Source of the DNA: Syntrophothermus lipocalidus DSM 12680
Lineage (GTDB): Bacteria; Bacillota; Syntrophomonadia; Syntrophomonadales; Syntrophothermaceae
Direction: 5' to 3'
NCBI RefSeq assembly: GCF_000092405.1
Contig: NC_014220.1
Location: 2,046,001-2,110,000 of the forward strand
Length of the DNA stretch: 64,000 nt
A program made the translations under genes and the position numbers. Position 1 is the stretch's first letter; every line of letters starts with the position of its first letter. Below, one piece after another: positions 49,160-58,286 of this stretch. The notes under the pieces are model-generated. The model ran no database searches and was not told the origin of the DNA. It saw nothing but the letters and a program-made list of their open reading frames with translations.

Positions 49160-50035
49160 ATGCGTTACGAAGGTGTCGTATACCGCCCACCGAGCGAAGC
49201 GAACAGTCTATTGATACAGGCAACCATCGGTTGCCCTCATAATAAGTGCACGTTTTGTTCTATGTACAAAGGAACCAAGTTCAGAATCAGGCCGGTTGAA
49301 GAAATCAAGGCCGACCTGCGTATGGCCAAGATCTATTACGGAGACTGGATAAAATCTATATTCTTCCCGGATGGCAACACGATAATAATGAAAACCAAGG
49401 ATCTGGTCGAGATATTTTCTTACGCTCGCCAGCTGTTTCCGTTCTTGGAACGGATTACAGTCTATGGCTCGGCCCGTTTCGTTGACAAGAAGAGCCTGGA
49501 GGACCTGATTGCATTGAAAGAAGCAGGGCTTTCCCGCATTCACATGGGCATGGAAAGCGGAGATGATACCGTTTTGTCTCGCATATGTAAAGGAACTACA
49601 TCGGACCAGATCATTTCGGCCGGATTAAAGCTGAAACAAGCCGGGGTCGAGCTCAGCGAGTACTACCTAGTGGGCATCGGAGGGCCAGAACTGAGCGAGC
49701 AACATGCGATAAACAGTGCTCGGGTCCTGAACCAGTTTATCCCTGACTTTATCAGATTCAGAACCTACCAGCCAGTTCAAAACTCGCCGTTGTATGAACA
49801 GTACATCAGTGGCGAATTCGAACTCCTAACTCCTCACCAGGCTTTGCAGGAAATCCGGCTGCTTATCGAGAATCTGGATTGCCCAGGTACTATGGTCACC
49901 AGCGACCATGTATCCAACTACTGGAATATAACAGGTCGGTTGCCACAGGACCGAGAGGCTATGCTTCAAGAAATCGACTACGCTCTCACCATCCCCGAGT
50001 CAACTTTACGTCCCGCTCCTATAACTCACTTGTGA
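49160..50035 (+). CDS. Radical SAM protein
   Basis: A 291-aa radical SAM enzyme with the cluster motif GCPHNKCTFCSMY (C-x4-C-x2-C, the spacing of a subgroup of B12-independent radical SAM proteins with this same block), GNTII, and a HMGMESGDD region for SAM binding. There is no extra Fe-S domain. The ATG at 49160 follows GAAGGTGAA. It is divergent from the isochorismatase-like gene. The reaction is not inferable. Confidence 0.85.
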   Translation: MRYEGVVYRPPSEANSLLIQATIGCPHNKCTFCSMYKGTKFRIRPVEEIKADLRMAKIYYGDWIKSIFFPDGNTIIMKTKDLVEIFSYARQLFPFLERITVYGSARFVDKKSLEDLIALKEAGLSRIHMGMESGDDTVLSRICKGTTSDQIISAGLKLKQAGVELSEYYLVGIGGPELSEQHAINSARVLNQFIPDFIRFRTYQPVQNSPLYEQYISGEFELLTPHQALQEIRLLIENLDCPGTMVTSDHVSNYWNITGRLPQDREAMLQEIDYALTIPESTLRPAPITHL

Positions 50036-50050
50036 TGATTATAACACAAT

Positions 50051-50093
50051 TGGGTTCGACCGCAGAAGATGTTCCTTCCTGCAGCCGAACCCA
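50051..50093. terminator. Bidirectional hairpin between convergent genes
   Basis: TGGGTTCG and CGAACCCA arms separated by 27 bases with an inner CTGCAG. It sits between the converging ends of the radical SAM and reductase genes. It lacks a strong T-run. Confidence 0.5.
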
Positions 50094-50101
50094 TTCCTTC
50101 C

Positions 50102-52099
50102 CTATATCGCATTGCCCACGTCAAAACCCTCATGTACCGCCTCCAACGCCTTGCGTGGCTCCTTCGCGTCTCCTATTAAATAAGTCTCTGGAAAGGCTTG
50201 CTTAATCTCTTCATACAAGGAATTCGCGGGCTTAGATCCGACAGCAACTACCACGGCATCGGCTGGTATCTTTTCGGTTCTTCCCTGGGGATCGCTTACC
50301 ACTACCCCGTCTTCCTCGATGGCTATGACCTTGGTAGAAGGCCGCAACTGTACCCCCATTCGGGCCAGCTCTTGCAGGATAATCCACCTGGTTGATATGC
50401 CTATTCCCCGTCCCATGTTCTTGTCCTGCTCCACAACCACGACCTCTTTGGTACCACGCTGAGCCAGCTCCCTGATCCGCTCCACGGGTTCCGCCTCATT
50501 CAGCAACAAGAACTTGACCGTATCAGCATCGATGGTCCCCATACGGGCAATAAACAGGGCTACCTCGCAGCCTACTGCCCCTCCGCCGATGATCACCACC
50601 CTCTTGCCGAGTTCAGGTTCGAACGCCAGTACCTCCCAGGCCCCAACCACGTTCTTAGAGTCAATACCCGGGATATCCGGCATAATCGGCCGGGCCCCGG
50701 TGGCGATGACCACGGCATCCGGACCGAATCTCTTTATCTCGCCTATATCCGCTTCCTTTTGAGTCTCCACCTTGACTGCCAGCTCTACTAAGCTGTCTTC
50801 CAGGTAATCGATCAAATGAACAAAATCTTGGCGCCCCGGTATGGCGGCTGCGAGTTCTAGCTGACCTCCCAGGTTCACTTCTTTCTCCCAGAGAGTAACG
50901 TCGTGACCTCGCGTAGCAGCTACCCTAGCCGCTTCCATACCAGCCGGACCTCCGCCAATGACCAGTACCTTTTTAGGCCGTTCGACCGGGCGAAGTCTGG
51001 TCTGGGCCTCGCGTCCCGCCCTGGCGTTCACTAAACACCTGCAGCTTCCACCAACAAAAATCGCATCCAAGCAGCCTTGGTTGCAACCTATACATTTACG
51101 GATTTCGTGCCACCGGCCTTCTTCTAGCTTTCTCGGCAGCTCTGGATCCGCCATCAAGCCTCTCGCCATACCTACAAGGTCAGCCTGCCCCTCTATGAGA
51201 AATTGTTCTGCTATCACCGGGTCGTTTATGCGGTTGCAAGCGATGACTTGAGAATTATTAACAGCCTCTTTTACCGTTCGCGCCAGGTAAGAATAAGCCC
51301 CCGGAGGTACGTTCATGGTTATCTGCGGCACCCTAGACTCATGCCATCCCCCGGTAACGCTAAAGAGGTTAGCCCCCGCCTGTTCAAGCCTGGCAGCGAA
51401 CCTGGCCATTTCTAGGCTGCCGTTGCCGCCCTGCATGAACTCGTTCCCACTGAGCCTCACCGAAATCGGGTAATCGGAGCCTATTGCCGTGCGGACGGCC
51501 TTGATGACCTCAACGCCGAACCGGCAGCGGTTTTCGAAATCTCCACCGTACTCGTCATCTCTCTGGTTCGTGAGAGGGGAAAAGAACTGCGATATGAGAT
51601 AACCGGCGCTGGCAATAACCTCTACCATGTCGTACCCCGCTTCTACTGCCCTTCTGGCAGCAGCCGCGAAGGCCTGTATTACTTCCTCGATGTCTTTCTC
51701 AGTCATCTCTCTAGGAACTTCCCGGGTCAGGCTCGAGGCAATAGGTGAAGGCGCAATCGGTTGGATGCCGCTGTACCTCGAAGTGGCGTAGCGACCGGCT
51801 TGAAACAGCTGGGCGCACGTTTTAGCCCCTAGACTTTTTATAACCTGGTTTAGCTGCCGGTGACCGGGGATGTAACTATCGTCTTGCAGAGACACCATGC
51901 CCCAGTAGGCGCTGTGCTTGTCGATGGTACACCCCCCCACTACTATGAGTCCTACTCCGCCTTGGGCCCTCTCCCGGTAAAACTCAGTAATCCGTTCTCC
52001 CACCTTACCGTCTTCGCAGAAACCGAGATGCATGGGCAGCATGACGATACGGTTCCTCAGCTCGACGTTTCCAATTCGTACCGGCTCCAACAGCTTCAC
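50102..52099 (-). CDS. Old-yellow-enzyme type 2-enoate/dienoyl-CoA reductase
   Basis: A 665-aa FMN/FAD/[4Fe-4S] oxidoreductase like FadH or enoate reductase. TIM-barrel FMN domain (1-360; LEPVRIGNVELRNRIVMLPM), cluster cysteines CIGCNQGC plus C in GGSCRCLVN (about 335-355), then FAD (VLVIGGGPAGMEAARVAA) and NAD(P)-binding (VVIIGGGAVGCEVALFIA) domains. The GTG at 52099 is chosen because AGGAGG lies 7 bases upstream; the longer frame reads into DUF1285. Substrate probably an unsaturated acid or acyl-CoA. Confidence 0.9.
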   Translation of the reverse strand: MKLLEPVRIGNVELRNRIVMLPMHLGFCEDGKVGERITEFYRERAQGGVGLIVVGGCTIDKHSAYWGMVSLQDDSYIPGHRQLNQVIKSLGAKTCAQLFQAGRYATSRYSGIQPIAPSPIASSLTREVPREMTEKDIEEVIQAFAAAARRAVEAGYDMVEVIASAGYLISQFFSPLTNQRDDEYGGDFENRCRFGVEVIKAVRTAIGSDYPISVRLSGNEFMQGGNGSLEMARFAARLEQAGANLFSVTGGWHESRVPQITMNVPPGAYSYLARTVKEAVNNSQVIACNRINDPVIAEQFLIEGQADLVGMARGLMADPELPRKLEEGRWHEIRKCIGCNQGCLDAIFVGGSCRCLVNARAGREAQTRLRPVERPKKVLVIGGGPAGMEAARVAATRGHDVTLWEKEVNLGGQLELAAAIPGRQDFVHLIDYLEDSLVELAVKVETQKEADIGEIKRFGPDAVVIATGARPIMPDIPGIDSKNVVGAWEVLAFEPELGKRVVIIGGGAVGCEVALFIARMGTIDADTVKFLLLNEAEPVERIRELAQRGTKEVVVVEQDKNMGRGIGISTRWIILQELARMGVQLRPSTKVIAIEEDGVVVSDPQGRTEKIPADAVVVAVGSKPANSLYEEIKQAFPETYLIGDAKEPRKALEAVHEGFDVGNAI

Positions 52100-52137
52100 A
52101 TCTACTCCTCCTTTCTCCAAAACAGCGCGCGGTCGCT

Positions 52138-52548
52138 TCAGTTCTTCTTGGGCGGCACTATGTATATGTCGTCGCCCCTCTGCTCGAAGTATTCGGACAT
52201 CCTCCAGTAGACACCCCGAGACAAACGGGTGTCTCCTTCCCACCTGAAGGTTATATAGGGAACATCTCCCACGAAGTGGATCTTCATGGGCTCGGTTATC
52301 TTCATTTCCTGGCGGTCGTGAAACACCAAAGTCAAGTCCTCTTGACTTTCATCGATGCCGATAGCATAAAACGGAGCATCTTCTACCACCACCGGGAAAG
52401 TCTCTTCTCTCAGGTGGATGTAGTAGCCGCCGTTTTCATCTCTTTCTAGATGACGGGCAAACAGGTTGACTATCGGCAACCGGAACATCTCATTTCCGTT
52501 GGCATACCACTTGCCATCCCGACCGATCTTGATCTCGGTAATGTACAC
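52138..52548 (-). CDS. DUF1285-like protein
   Basis: A 136-aa soluble protein, probably DUF1285: IGRDGKWYANGNEMFRLPIV, then DENGGYYIHLREETFPVVVE, then DAPFYAIGI. GTG at 52548 is preferred with AGGGG at 7 bases. It is upstream of the reductase, 38 bp from its start, and likely co-transcribed with it. Function unknown. Confidence 0.65.
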   Translation of the reverse strand: MYITEIKIGRDGKWYANGNEMFRLPIVNLFARHLERDENGGYYIHLREETFPVVVEDAPFYAIGIDESQEDLTLVFHDRQEMKITEPMKIHFVGDVPYITFRWEGDTRLSRGVYWRMSEYFEQRGDDIYIVPPKKN

Positions 52549-52835
52549 GAGCACTCCCCTTCTTTCCGTTGAAATGTCACCACTAGACGCTGATTAACGC
52601 TGATTGTTTGTATTGTTATTGTTTGTATTATAAATTACTTTACCTTAGTTCCTCAATCGCTCCCTAAGCAATGTTGCGTTCTCAAAAAAACAAAACCGGG
52701 TATTTTACCTCGGTCCAAAATCTGCGTTAATCCGCCCCGAAAATAGCCACAGATGCACACAGATTCTAACAGATGTCCACAGATGATTATATAATTGGCA
52801 GTGTTGATTGCCGCGGTGTTAGAAAGCCTCTGTGA

Positions 52836-52882
52836 ATTTTCATTCTCTAGTGGTGACACCGGCAGGTGTCGTAAGGGTCTGC
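52836..52882. repeat. 47-bp direct repeat, left copy
   Basis: Shares ATTTTCATTCTCTAGTGGTG at its start and GGTCTGC at its end with 53120-53166. Its centre is the hairpin GACACC/GGTGTC. Confidence 0.7.
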
Positions 52883-52903
52883 CCCGAAAATAGAGTCGAA
52901 GGG

Positions 52904-53108
52904 GGAGTGTTAGCCGGGCGAAGCGACGTATGACGAGCCGTTGCAACACACGGCGAAACTGAGGGCTGCGAAGCGGAGCGAGAAACAGGAGGTTTCGAGC
53001 AGCGAGGGACTGAGTGCATGGATGCCGAATCCCGAGCGGTCCGCTTCGCACCGAAGAGAGCCGATGTGTTGTAGGCGAGGAGTCTTGGAGCGAGCTGGCT
53101 AACACTCC
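52904..53108. repeat. Structured 205-bp insertion (MITE-like)
   Basis: Ends in perfect 12-bp inverted repeats GGAGTGTTAGCC and GGCTAACACTCC. Inside, GCGAAGC pairs with GCTTCGC, and CAACACA with TGTGTTG, at roughly nested positions. It is GC-rich, unlike the surrounding sequence. It could be a non-autonomous mobile element or a structured RNA. Confidence 0.6.
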
Positions 53109-53119
53109 TCCACAGTCGC

Positions 53120-53166
53120 ATTTTCATTCTCTAGTGGTGACTCGGATGAGAGTCATAAAGGTCTGC
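53120..53166. repeat. 47-bp direct repeat, right copy
   Basis: Matches the left copy at both ends, but its central hairpin is GACTC/GAGTC. The arms differ from the left copy while pairing is kept. Confidence 0.7.
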
Positions 53167-53185
53167 GTTATTCTGCGTCTTTCGA

Positions 53186-55891
53186 TTATCTGACGCCTGC
53201 GGCTTGCTGACCACAAAGATTTGCCTGAGCTCTTATTTCTCGTATTTCCTCGTCCGTTATTTCCCGGCCCCGGGAGTGGAGGGCAGCCAGTCTAAAACCA
53301 TGCTTGGCCCCCAAACAGCGGAGATGCTCCACCGTTTCCAAGGGAATCCTAGTGCCGATGCTGTAATCCTTACCATCGTTTTCCAAGGCCAGGAGTATCG
53401 TTTCCGACAGGCACGCCAGGGTTATGCCCGCACGGCAGCCCAGGTTAGACCCGAAAGCGACGTTATCAGGAAGCTGGACCAGCCCTCCTTCCAATACCAA
53501 TACGTCTTTTCGCTTTTCGGAGACTGCAGGTGACACGTCGGGGGGCCGGGCTACATCGCACACCACAGTCCCGGGCTTGAGGTGCTCGGGACCGATGAGG
53601 TAGCCAGGCGAGTTGCTCGCGGTTATTATCACGTCTGCCATCCGCAGCCCTTTATCGATATCCAGAGTGATCGTCACCGGGCACGGCACTCCCAGGTGTT
53701 TGGCTGCCGCCTCGAGAACCCCAAGCGGGCGCAGGGCATCAGGATTGGAGGAACTGCCGATGTGTTCCAGCTCTCGGGCAATGTCCACGCCCTCCTCTGA
53801 ACCGGTTTTCAGTTTGCTCAAGGCCCCGTTGATCCATCCGGCAAGCCCCCGTAGGTCCCCTTGGCGCCTGCGCGACACGGCGTGAAGCACTATCTCGTCA
53901 GCCACACTGCTCAACCTGCGCAGGCTGCTGTTTTTCCGGGATGGGTTGCCTATAAGATTGATGCGGGCAAACCTTTCTCCCAGTAAAATGGCACATACCC
54001 TGCCGATGGATCCGGTTGCCCCGACCACGGCCGCAGTCGCCCGTTCTAGATCCATGCCCATTTTTTCCGCTCCCAAGAACGTGGCCTCTACCGCCATGGC
54101 GACTGTGAAGCTGTTTCCGCTGGTAACTGCTACGCCCCTTCCCTGCACGTCGCGACCTCCGCGCGTGACCACTGAAGTAAACGCGCCCAGCCCCACTACA
54201 TCGGCCCCCATGTCCCTTGCCATATCAACAGCTTCCTGAATCACGGGGACGACCACCGACCGGGGCAGTGTCATCATTTGCTTCGCACCAAAAGGAACCC
54301 CGATCAGCCAGCCTTCTACCACCTCGCCGGTCCGGGAACGCAGAGAAGGCATGTGGCACAGCACCTGGGACTCGGGTTCAGTTGCCTGCCAATCGAGGAA
54401 CTCTTCCAATTGAGTTTCCGTAAACTGCTCTAGCGAGGGGGTGGCGTGCACCACGTCTTCACGTCCCGGATAATGGATCAGGAAAGCGAACCGGTGCAAC
54501 GGCTTCTCTCCGGGTTTTAGCTGTGAAGCCACCACAGGTCTCAAGGTGGCCTTCCGGTAATCCCTGATTTGGGCAGGCAGGCTGTTGTCCCCCAAGAGGT
54601 ATTTGAACAGCCAAACATAGTCCTTCTTGTAGACGATTTCGCATATCTGGTCTAAAGCCTCGACACACCTATCGATTTCCTCAACCGTTACGGTCAAAGG
54701 CGGCTCCAGCCGCATGGTCATGGGATTGTTCAAAAATGGAGCGCACCGGATGCCGTACACGTTGAGCAAGAGCCCGGATATTAAGGGGCAAAACCCGCCC
54801 TGCTTGCTCAAGAAAATCATGTCGAACGAATCTTCGGGCCCGAAGTCCGAGAATTCTAGGCCAACCATCAACCCTTCCCCCCGGACTTCTTTAATAACAC
54901 CCGGCCAGCGGCTCTGAATTTCCTCGACCTTAGAAATCAGGTATTCTCCTTTTGCCTCGACCTCTTTCAACAGCCGTCCTTCGTCTTCAAGCAGCTTCTC
55001 CAAAACCGCAATCCCTACCTGACAGGTAAAGTTGTTGTTGGCAAAAGTGGAGCTGTGCAGCCTTCCGAAACCCTCGTTCCACACCCTGGGGCTGGACAGA
55101 CACACTCCCAGCGGAACCAGCCCGCCCCCCAGAGCCTTGGAGAGCAACAGGATGTCCGGCTCTACACCCTCTTTTTCACAGGCCAAGAGCCGCCCGGTTC
55201 GGCCAAGGCCGGTCTGAATTTCGTCGAGTACAAAAACCACCCCGAAGCGGTGGCACAATTCCTTAGCGGCCTTGAGGTACCCGTCGGGGGCGACTACAAT
55301 TCCCCCTTCTCCCTGTATCGGCTCGACGATGAAAGCCGCGATCTCGCCGGCCTCTCTCTCCAATACTTCCTCGAGAGCGTCAATGTCCCCAAAAGGAACT
55401 TTTTCGAATCCCGGAACCGGAGCGAAAAACGGTGACTGGTAGACTTCTCGTCCGGTAGCCGACAGGGCCCCCATGGTCTTTCCGTGAAAACTGTTCTCGC
55501 AGGATAATATCTTGAACCTGCCGGTCGCCGAGCGCGCCAATTTTATGGCCGCTTCTACCGCTTCGGCTCCGCTCTGGGTAAACGTAGCAAACTGAAGCTC
55601 GCCTGGCGCAAGCTCGGCCAGCTTCTGGGCTAATTCCGAAGCTTTTAGAGGTACGGAGGGCTGCACCAGGCTGGGAATTCCCGCTTCCCGAAAAGCGGAT
55701 ATCGCTTCCCACAAAAAGGGAGGGTTGTATCCGAAGGGAACTGCTCCATACTGGGCTATGAAATCGAGGTATTGCCGTCCTTCCTCATCGTAAAGATAGT
55801 TGCCTTCGCCCCGCACGTACACCTTATTAAGGCGAAACATATCGAGCAAACGGTAAAGGGTCGGATTCAAGATGTCGGGTCTGGCTAACAA
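53186..55891 (-). CDS. Fused class III aminotransferase and acyl-ACP-reductase-like protein
   Basis: About 901 aa. Residues 1-430 are a class III PLP aminotransferase (FTQSGAEAVEAAIKLAR; LDEIQTGLGRTG; Schiff-base lysine in LLSKALGGGLVPLG). Residues about 475-870 resemble cyanobacterial long-chain acyl-ACP reductase: GADVVGLGAFTSVVTRGG, VAVTSGNSFTVAMAVEA, and the nucleotide-binding AAVVGATGSIGRVCAILL. The cysteine of FGSNLGCRAGITLACLSE may matter. The TTG at 55891 is chosen since AAGGGGG lies 7 bases before. The fusion could reduce an acyl thioester to an aldehyde and aminate it. Fatty amine formation is inference. Confidence 0.8.
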   Translation of the reverse strand: MLARPDILNPTLYRLLDMFRLNKVYVRGEGNYLYDEEGRQYLDFIAQYGAVPFGYNPPFLWEAISAFREAGIPSLVQPSVPLKASELAQKLAELAPGELQFATFTQSGAEAVEAAIKLARSATGRFKILSCENSFHGKTMGALSATGREVYQSPFFAPVPGFEKVPFGDIDALEEVLEREAGEIAAFIVEPIQGEGGIVVAPDGYLKAAKELCHRFGVVFVLDEIQTGLGRTGRLLACEKEGVEPDILLLSKALGGGLVPLGVCLSSPRVWNEGFGRLHSSTFANNNFTCQVGIAVLEKLLEDEGRLLKEVEAKGEYLISKVEEIQSRWPGVIKEVRGEGLMVGLEFSDFGPEDSFDMIFLSKQGGFCPLISGLLLNVYGIRCAPFLNNPMTMRLEPPLTVTVEEIDRCVEALDQICEIVYKKDYVWLFKYLLGDNSLPAQIRDYRKATLRPVVASQLKPGEKPLHRFAFLIHYPGREDVVHATPSLEQFTETQLEEFLDWQATEPESQVLCHMPSLRSRTGEVVEGWLIGVPFGAKQMMTLPRSVVVPVIQEAVDMARDMGADVVGLGAFTSVVTRGGRDVQGRGVAVTSGNSFTVAMAVEATFLGAEKMGMDLERATAAVVGATGSIGRVCAILLGERFARINLIGNPSRKNSSLRRLSSVADEIVLHAVSRRRQGDLRGLAGWINGALSKLKTGSEEGVDIARELEHIGSSSNPDALRPLGVLEAAAKHLGVPCPVTITLDIDKGLRMADVIITASNSPGYLIGPEHLKPGTVVCDVARPPDVSPAVSEKRKDVLVLEGGLVQLPDNVAFGSNLGCRAGITLACLSETILLALENDGKDYSIGTRIPLETVEHLRCLGAKHGFRLAALHSRGREITDEEIREIRAQANLCGQQAAGVR

Positions 55892-55916
55892 AAGTATTCC
55901 CCCTTTTCGCACCCCT

Positions 55917-55934
55917 GTGCACAGTATTGTGCAC
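55917..55934. promoter_or_regulatory. Palindromic operator upstream of the fusion gene
   Basis: GTGCACAGTATTGTGCAC: 7-bp arms around GTAT, 26 bp before the TTG start, with TATACT on the minus strand just upstream. A regulator-binding site is likely. Confidence 0.6.
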
Positions 55935-56106
55935 TACTAGTATATATTGTATTTTTAGCAGAAAAGTATGCAGGTGTCAAAACCTTCTAGCAGAATCCTT
56001 AAGACACTTAGCCGCCGGGTGCTTTGCCCACCGCGAATAATTTTCTGTTTTTGGGAAAAAGTAAGATATGAAAACAGTGGTGAATTAGGTGAAAGGAGGT
56101 TTTCAG

Positions 56107-56253
56107 GTGGCTGACGACCAGGTGAGAACCGATACCCCTATGGACCTGGGCACCTTCCATTTTCTCAGAACCGGATGGTGGATCTTCCATGTGATCGTTA
56201 TCGTCGGCATTTTCTATCTGGGCTGGCTGTACGGAGGCAGCGTCTTCCGGTAA
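56107..56253 (+). CDS. 48-aa membrane protein
   Basis: A short plus-strand gene with AAAGGAGG at 7 bases before a GTG. Product: a hydrophilic 20-residue start, then one transmembrane helix (WWIFHVIVIVGIFYLGWLYG) ending SVFR. Strand and position are opposite to the flx operon, whose last gene converges with it. Its ribosome site is among the best in the region, which supports reality. Function unknown. Confidence 0.65.
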   Translation: MADDQVRTDTPMDLGTFHFLRTGWWIFHVIVIVGIFYLGWLYGGSVFR

Positions 56254-56431
56254 GAAAACCAAGGGGACAGGTTCCCTGATTACTGCCTGATCAAGGAATC
56301 TAGTCCCCTCGCTTCTCCAAATCGCCTTACATTTCCGCTCGCGATGGTGCATTAGAGCTTGGGAGTCTGAATAGAACCGGTTCTGTGTTTCTGCAAGTGA
56401 CAACGGTGAGCCGTTTAACCGCGAATATCTC

Positions 56432-57265
56432 CTACCACTCGGGAGGCAGCCGCTTTAACTGGGCCAGGTTGAAAACCGGCCCGTCGAGGCAGATGTACTC
56501 GGAGCCGATGTTGCACCGCCCGCACTTGCCTATGCCGCACTTCATCCTCATTTCTAAGGTGGTTATAACTTGCTCGTCGCTGAATCCCATCTTCTCCATC
56601 GATTTTAACACCAGCTTTATCATTATCGGCGGCCCGCAGATGACAGCGATGGTGTCTTGCGGACTCGGGTTCAACTCCTCGAGGTAAGTGGGGACGAACG
56701 CCACCTTCCCGTCCCATCCAGGTTCTGGCCGGTCGATGGTGGTAAAGACCTGAGTGTCAGGCTGGGCCGGCCATTCTTCGAACAGTTCTCGCTTAAAGCA
56801 GAGGTCCGCCACACTGCGCGCCCCGTAAAGAATCTGAATCTTTCCGTACTTTTCCCGGTTCTGAAAGCAGTACTTGATGAAAGACCGGAGCGGGGCTAAT
56901 CCTATGCCGCCTCCGATGAACAGCATGTTCTTGCCCTCGCATTCCTTAACCGGGAATCCGTTGCCGTAAGGTCCTCTGACCCCGATTTTCTGCCCGATCT
57001 CGATCTCGTGCAGGGCATCGGTCAGAACCCCGACCCGCCGTATGGCAAACTCCAGGTGATCATCGGCCTGCCAGGAAACGGAAAACATACCCTCCCCGAC
57101 CGGCAGCAGAGAGACCATGGCCAGCTGGCCAGGCATTACCGGGAAGGGGATGCCGTTGTCCGTAGTTACGTAGAAAGTCTTAACATCCGGAGTTTCATCG
57201 ATTATGTCAACCACTTTGGCAATCCCGGGAACCAGGGGATTACCGCACGTGCAGTTACCTGACAT
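56432..57265 (-). CDS. flxA: FlxA/HydG-like NAD(P)H-FAD subunit
   Basis: A 277-aa ferredoxin-NADP reductase-type subunit like sulfhydrogenase gamma and FlxA. FAD domain (residues 15-105) with VMPGQLAMVSLLPVGEG, NAD(P) domain LFIGGGIGLAPLRSFI, and a C-terminal [2Fe-2S] CGIGKCGRCNIG plus C in SEYICLDG. The N-terminal CTCGNP may add a ligand. The ATG at 57265 has GAGGTGAAC. The last gene of the hdr-flx operon, it is the entry point for NADH electrons. Confidence 0.9.
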   Translation of the reverse strand: MSGNCTCGNPLVPGIAKVVDIIDETPDVKTFYVTTDNGIPFPVMPGQLAMVSLLPVGEGMFSVSWQADDHLEFAIRRVGVLTDALHEIEIGQKIGVRGPYGNGFPVKECEGKNMLFIGGGIGLAPLRSFIKYCFQNREKYGKIQILYGARSVADLCFKRELFEEWPAQPDTQVFTTIDRPEPGWDGKVAFVPTYLEELNPSPQDTIAVICGPPIMIKLVLKSMEKMGFSDEQVITTLEMRMKCGIGKCGRCNIGSEYICLDGPVFNLAQLKRLPPEW

Positions 57266-58271
57266 CCGCGTTCACCTCCTGCAAGCGGTTTATGATAGAA
57301 AGGATGTTGATCCCCTGCGGGCAGAAAACGATACAGCGCCCGCACCCGGTACATAAGAAAGTCCCGTAACGTTCGCAGAAGAACTCCAGCTTGTGCAGGA
57401 AACGGTTGCGGAACCGGTCCTGTTTTCGCTCCCGCGGGTTATGTCCCCCGGCCATCTGGGTGTACTCGGGGTACATGCAGGAATCCCAGCAGCGGAAACG
57501 GTAACCTTCGCTCCCCCTGGTCTTGACCTGGATATCAAAACAGTAACAGCTGGGGCACAGGTAGGTGCAAATACCGCAGTTCATGCAAGGACTTGCCAGT
57601 TCGTCCCAGACCGGGTCTTCGAACATGGTCGCCAGCTTTTCAGAAAGACCCTCGGTGTTGATACTCGTAGAGAAAGCCCCCAACTGAGGTTTATCGAAAC
57701 TCTTCTCGGTCAATATATCACGGAGCTCGCGGGTGAGACTTTCTCCTTTTTCAGTTCTAGCTTCCCACCCGAAGTCGCCGTCTGACAGATCATATATGAT
57801 CACGTCGCAAGCCTCCGGCTCCAGCGGATTCACGCCCATGGCCTGGCAGAAGCAGTTAGGTCCGGGCTTTGCGCAGGCGCGGCCAATTACGGCCAGCCCT
57901 TCCCGCCTGGCCTTGTAGAAACCGTCTTCGTAGCCCCTGGTCAAGAAAACCAGGTCCAAAGCCGCCAGGGCCTTGCTGTCACAGGCACGGATCCCGAAAA
58001 GAAAGCGGTTTCCGGACTGCTCGCAAACCCCGGTTACTTCTGCCTCCGGGCCGGCAGCCACAAAAGTATACATCCTTTCCGTTTGGGGCAAAACCACCGC
58101 CTTAGGAGATAACAAGGTGTTCAAGCTGTGGAGGTCAAGCTGTCCCTTGGTATCCGGTGACCACAAGCCAAATTCGCTGGTGACACCCTGATTCATGGGT
58201 ACATAGACCTCGCCTTTTTCCGCAAGCCAGTCAAGTAGAGCTTCTACCTTGTTTTTCGGCAGTACTTTCAT
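57255..58271 (-). CDS. flxB: FlxB/HydB-like Fe-S subunit
   Basis: A 338-aa sulfhydrogenase beta-type protein: a large N-terminal domain with cysteines in GIRACDSKAL and GPNCFCQAMG, then two [4Fe-4S] motifs (CMNCGICTYLCPSCYC at about 230, and CTGCGRCIVFCPQG at about 310). It should carry electrons between the FlxA flavin and the rest of the complex. The ATG at 58271 follows AGAGAGGTG. The stop overlaps the flxA start region. Confidence 0.9.
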   Translation of the reverse strand: MKVLPKNKVEALLDWLAEKGEVYVPMNQGVTSEFGLWSPDTKGQLDLHSLNTLLSPKAVVLPQTERMYTFVAAGPEAEVTGVCEQSGNRFLFGIRACDSKALAALDLVFLTRGYEDGFYKARREGLAVIGRACAKPGPNCFCQAMGVNPLEPEACDVIIYDLSDGDFGWEARTEKGESLTRELRDILTEKSFDKPQLGAFSTSINTEGLSEKLATMFEDPVWDELASPCMNCGICTYLCPSCYCFDIQVKTRGSEGYRFRCWDSCMYPEYTQMAGGHNPRERKQDRFRNRFLHKLEFFCERYGTFLCTGCGRCIVFCPQGINILSIINRLQEVNADVR

Positions 58272-58286
58272 CGGTATCACCTCTCT

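Larger units (their letters stand above)
52560..53185. repeat. Repeat-rich intergenic region
   Basis: No gene. Units like CTGCGTTAATC and their complements occur near 52588-52608, 52718-52735 and 53160-53180, with CACAGAT repeats at 52748-52790. This is a pattern of dispersed intergenic repeats seen in many bacterial genomes. Within it lie the 47-bp hairpin repeats (52836-52882, 53120-53166) and the 205-bp element they bracket. Confidence 0.6.

Noticed and set aside
56008-56403. A 131-aa minus-strand frame antisense to the small membrane protein
   Set aside because: No ribosome site, low-complexity composition unlike a protein, and the opposite strand has a well-placed AAAGGAGG and a clean transmembrane helix.
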